Assembly: GCA_039916305.1 (NCBI GenBank)
Contig: JBDSLR010000002.1
Coordinates: forward strand, 186,001 to 250,000
Source: JACMLD01 sp039916305
GTDB lineage: Bacteria; Bacteroidota; Bacteroidia; Chitinophagales; Chitinophagaceae
Direction of reading: 5' to 3'
DNA: 64,000 nt
Shown: piece after piece, positions 62,659 through 64,000 of the stretch
Layout: every line of letters starts with the position of its first letter
How positions within the stretch are numbered: the first letter of the stretch is position 1
The notes under the pieces: model-generated
What the model saw: the letters and a program-made list of their open reading frames with translations, nothing else
Told to the model about the DNA's origin: nothing
Databases searched by the model: none
Position numbers and translations under genes: made by a program

Positions 62659-63270
62659 ATGCCAAGAAAAAAATGGACTCTTCAAACGGACGTTACTCCT
62701 GAGCTCCTCAGGTTCAGGGAAAAGAAAAAGTGGCAGATAGCTTTAAGAAGATATATCCTTGAGCGAAACAAAAGCGTGCAATACGCTGGCTATTTTGGAT
62801 TAGATATCGAAAGCTTGCGGAAATGGATCGAAATGCAGTTCGGGCCCGGCATAAATTGGGAAGATTTCGGTAAAACATGGCAATTTGAGCATATCATTCC
62901 GGTTGCCAGCTTTGATACTTCTCTCGAGGAAGAACTTAAAATGTGCTGGAACTTCCTCAATATCCGCGTTGAGTTGTTACAACAGCATAAAGAAGTTGGT
63001 AACAGGCTCGATCTTTTAGCTGCCAAAGGATATTATCGGGAGATCTATGAAAAAACAAGTTACCGTCCCTGCCTCAAGTTCCTTGAAAAAATTGCCCGAA
63101 TTGAACAAACGGCCCTGCTGCAATCTGACCCACAGCAGGCATTTATTCAGCAGCACCGTACCTACCTTGATATGATAGAAAACTACTCCTCTTTTGAATT
63201 TGAGTTGTTAAACAATGGCCGGAGTGTAGACGAGGTAATCAAGGAAGTCGACTTCCTTAAAAAGTTTTAA
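62659..63270 (+). CDS. HNH-like nuclease-fold protein next to mnmG
   Basis: The 203-residue protein has an HNH-like core: WQFEHIIPVASFDTSLEEEL (His of the HNH), followed by MCWNFLNIRVELLQQHKE, where typical HNH proteins have the NLQPLW segment. Upstream is a basic region (PRKKWTLQTDV, KKKWQIALRRYILERNK) that may bind DNA. The second metal or catalytic residues are not obvious, so activity is uncertain. It is in the same orientation as mnmG with 16 nt between them. I chose the ATG at 62659; an upstream GTG is possible. Confidence 0.7.
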   Translation: MPRKKWTLQTDVTPELLRFREKKKWQIALRRYILERNKSVQYAGYFGLDIESLRKWIEMQFGPGINWEDFGKTWQFEHIIPVASFDTSLEEELKMCWNFLNIRVELLQQHKEVGNRLDLLAAKGYYREIYEKTSYRPCLKFLEKIARIEQTALLQSDPQQAFIQQHRTYLDMIENYSSFEFELLNNGRSVDEVIKEVDFLKKF

Positions 63271-63272
63271 AG

Positions 63273-63280
63273 TAAATTTG
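63273..63280 (+). promoter_or_regulatory. -7 element directly before mnmG
   Basis: TAAATTTG matches TAnnTTTG and ends 6 nt before the mnmG ATG, so a transcript from it would be leaderless or almost so. No -33 TTG is seen at the right distance, so read-through from the HNH-like gene is the alternative. Confidence 0.4.
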
Positions 63281-63286
63281 CCGCTT

Positions 63287-64000
63287 ATGTTTCCAGAATA
63301 CGATGTTATAGTTGCCGGGGCCGGCCATGCCGGTTGCGAAGCCGCAGCAAGTGCCGCCAACCTTGGCTCCAAGGTGCTGCTGATTACTATGAATATGCAG
63401 ACCATTGCTCAAATGAGCTGTAACCCGGCGATGGGCGGTATCGCTAAAGGGCAGATTGTAAGGGAAATTGATGCACTCGGCGGATATTCAGGTATCATCT
63501 CAGATCTTAGCACCATACAATTCAGGATGCTCAACAAATCCAAAGGCCCTGCTATGTGGAGCCCGCGTACCCAAAACGACCGCATGCTTTTTGCCAGCAG
63601 CTGGCGCGAAAAACTGGAGCAAACACCCAATGTTGATTTTTACCAGGACACTGTAGTTGGACTTATCATTAAAGATAACAAAGCCTGCGGCGTAGTTACA
63701 GGCCTCGGAAATGAGATAAAAGCGAAAGCAGTAGTTATTACCAGCGGTACTTTTTTAAACGGCATCATTCATATCGGAGAGAAACGATTTGGCGGCGGGC
63801 GGGTAGGCGAGAAAGCTGCCACCGGTATTACGGAACAACTGGTGTCTCTCGGATTTGAAAGCGACCGCCTTAAAACTGGCACACCACCAAGAGTAGACGG
63901 CAGGAGCCTGGACTATTCTAAAATGGAAGTGCAGGAAGGAGACACGGACATTGTTGGTTTCTCTTACTTGGATACAAAAAAAATTAAACCTGCAGATCAA
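63287..64000 (+). CDS. mnmG: tRNA uridine-5-carboxymethylaminomethyl synthesis enzyme MnmG (5-prime part)
   Basis: The first 238 residues of the FAD protein MnmG (GidA) are present; the gene runs past the right edge. The FAD-binding VIVAGAGHAGCEAAASAANLG at the start, SCNPAMGGIAKGQIVREIDALGG and TSGTFLNGIIHIG are diagnostic. With MnmE it modifies the wobble uridine of several tRNAs. It follows the HNH-like gene and sits near ybeY, an order I recall from several Bacteroidota genomes. Confidence 0.95.
   Translation, partial: MFPEYDVIVAGAGHAGCEAAASAANLGSKVLLITMNMQTIAQMSCNPAMGGIAKGQIVREIDALGGYSGIISDLSTIQFRMLNKSKGPAMWSPRTQNDRMLFASSWREKLEQTPNVDFYQDTVVGLIIKDNKACGVVTGLGNEIKAKAVVITSGTFLNGIIHIGEKRFGGGRVGEKAATGITEQLVSLGFESDRLKTGTPPRVDGRSLDYSKMEVQEGDTDIVGFSYLDTKKIKPADQ

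Noticed and set aside
1..64000. tRNA, rRNA, insertion sequences, prophage
   Set aside because: I saw no cloverleaf with GGTTC-type T-arm, no rRNA signature and no transposase or phage gene. Short elements could still be missed by eye.

Overview
The window looks like a chromosomal segment of a Bacteroidota bacterium, most likely family Chitinophagaceae. The reasons are: Bacteroidota-type promoters (TTG, about 20 nt, then TAnnTTTG) instead of Shine-Dalgarno-led starts; a type IX secretion C-terminal signal; a TonB-dependent receptor with a CarboxypepD_reg-like domain followed by a surface lipoprotein gene; a Rho factor with a long charged and Gln-rich insertion; and families such as HYC_CC_PP, DUF3347 and AraC-HMA fusions. 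I see no insertion sequence, prophage, CRISPR array, rRNA or tRNA. The family-level assignment is inference.

Layout. 1-9.9 kb: a small basic protein, a META-domain protein, a transglutaminase-like protein, an OYE-type flavoprotein, a CvfB-like S1 protein, a KAS III-like enzyme, the wreck of a hybrid sensor kinase, an OmpA lipoprotein and rho. 10.6-14.9 kb: a lipoprotein and its TonB-dependent receptor. 15-27 kb: housekeeping and mixed genes (asnS, a solo exbD, DUF3089 hydrolase, Fe(II)/2OG oxygenase, padR-pspC operon, gcvT, comB, dnaN). 27.2-32.4 kb: a copper-handling island (AraC-HMA regulator, HMA-MauE membrane protein, HYC_CC_PP protein, HMA-DUF3347 protein, multicopper oxidase fused to a CopB-like barrel). 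32.4-35.9 kb: Zn-ribbon protein, ssb and a Pif1/RecD-like helicase.

36.0-40.4 kb is the most unusual block. A free SET-domain protein, a D-Ala-D-Ala-ligase-like ATP-grasp protein, an ATP-grasp-SET fusion and a six-TM ABC membrane domain without its ATPase lie head to tail. The same two chemistries occur once as separate proteins and once as a fusion, which suggests a ligase plus methyltransferase pathway for an unknown peptide-like product or a peptide tag. This is my best candidate for an undescribed system.

40.4-62 kb: small membrane proteins, a T9SS cargo protein, peptidases (M20, YugP-like, DPP IV-like), a secreted Hint-domain protein, four enzymes with twin-arginine-like signals (two PLP aminotransferase-fold, one amine oxidase-like, one Gfo/Idh/MocA), a TPR protein, DUF72, an atypical SDR, ChrA, NadD and FeoA. 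61.9-64 kb: ybeY, a 49-bp perfect palindrome whose ends are parS-like half-sites, an HNH-like gene with a partial second copy of the element in front of it, and the 5-prime part of mnmG, cut by the window edge.
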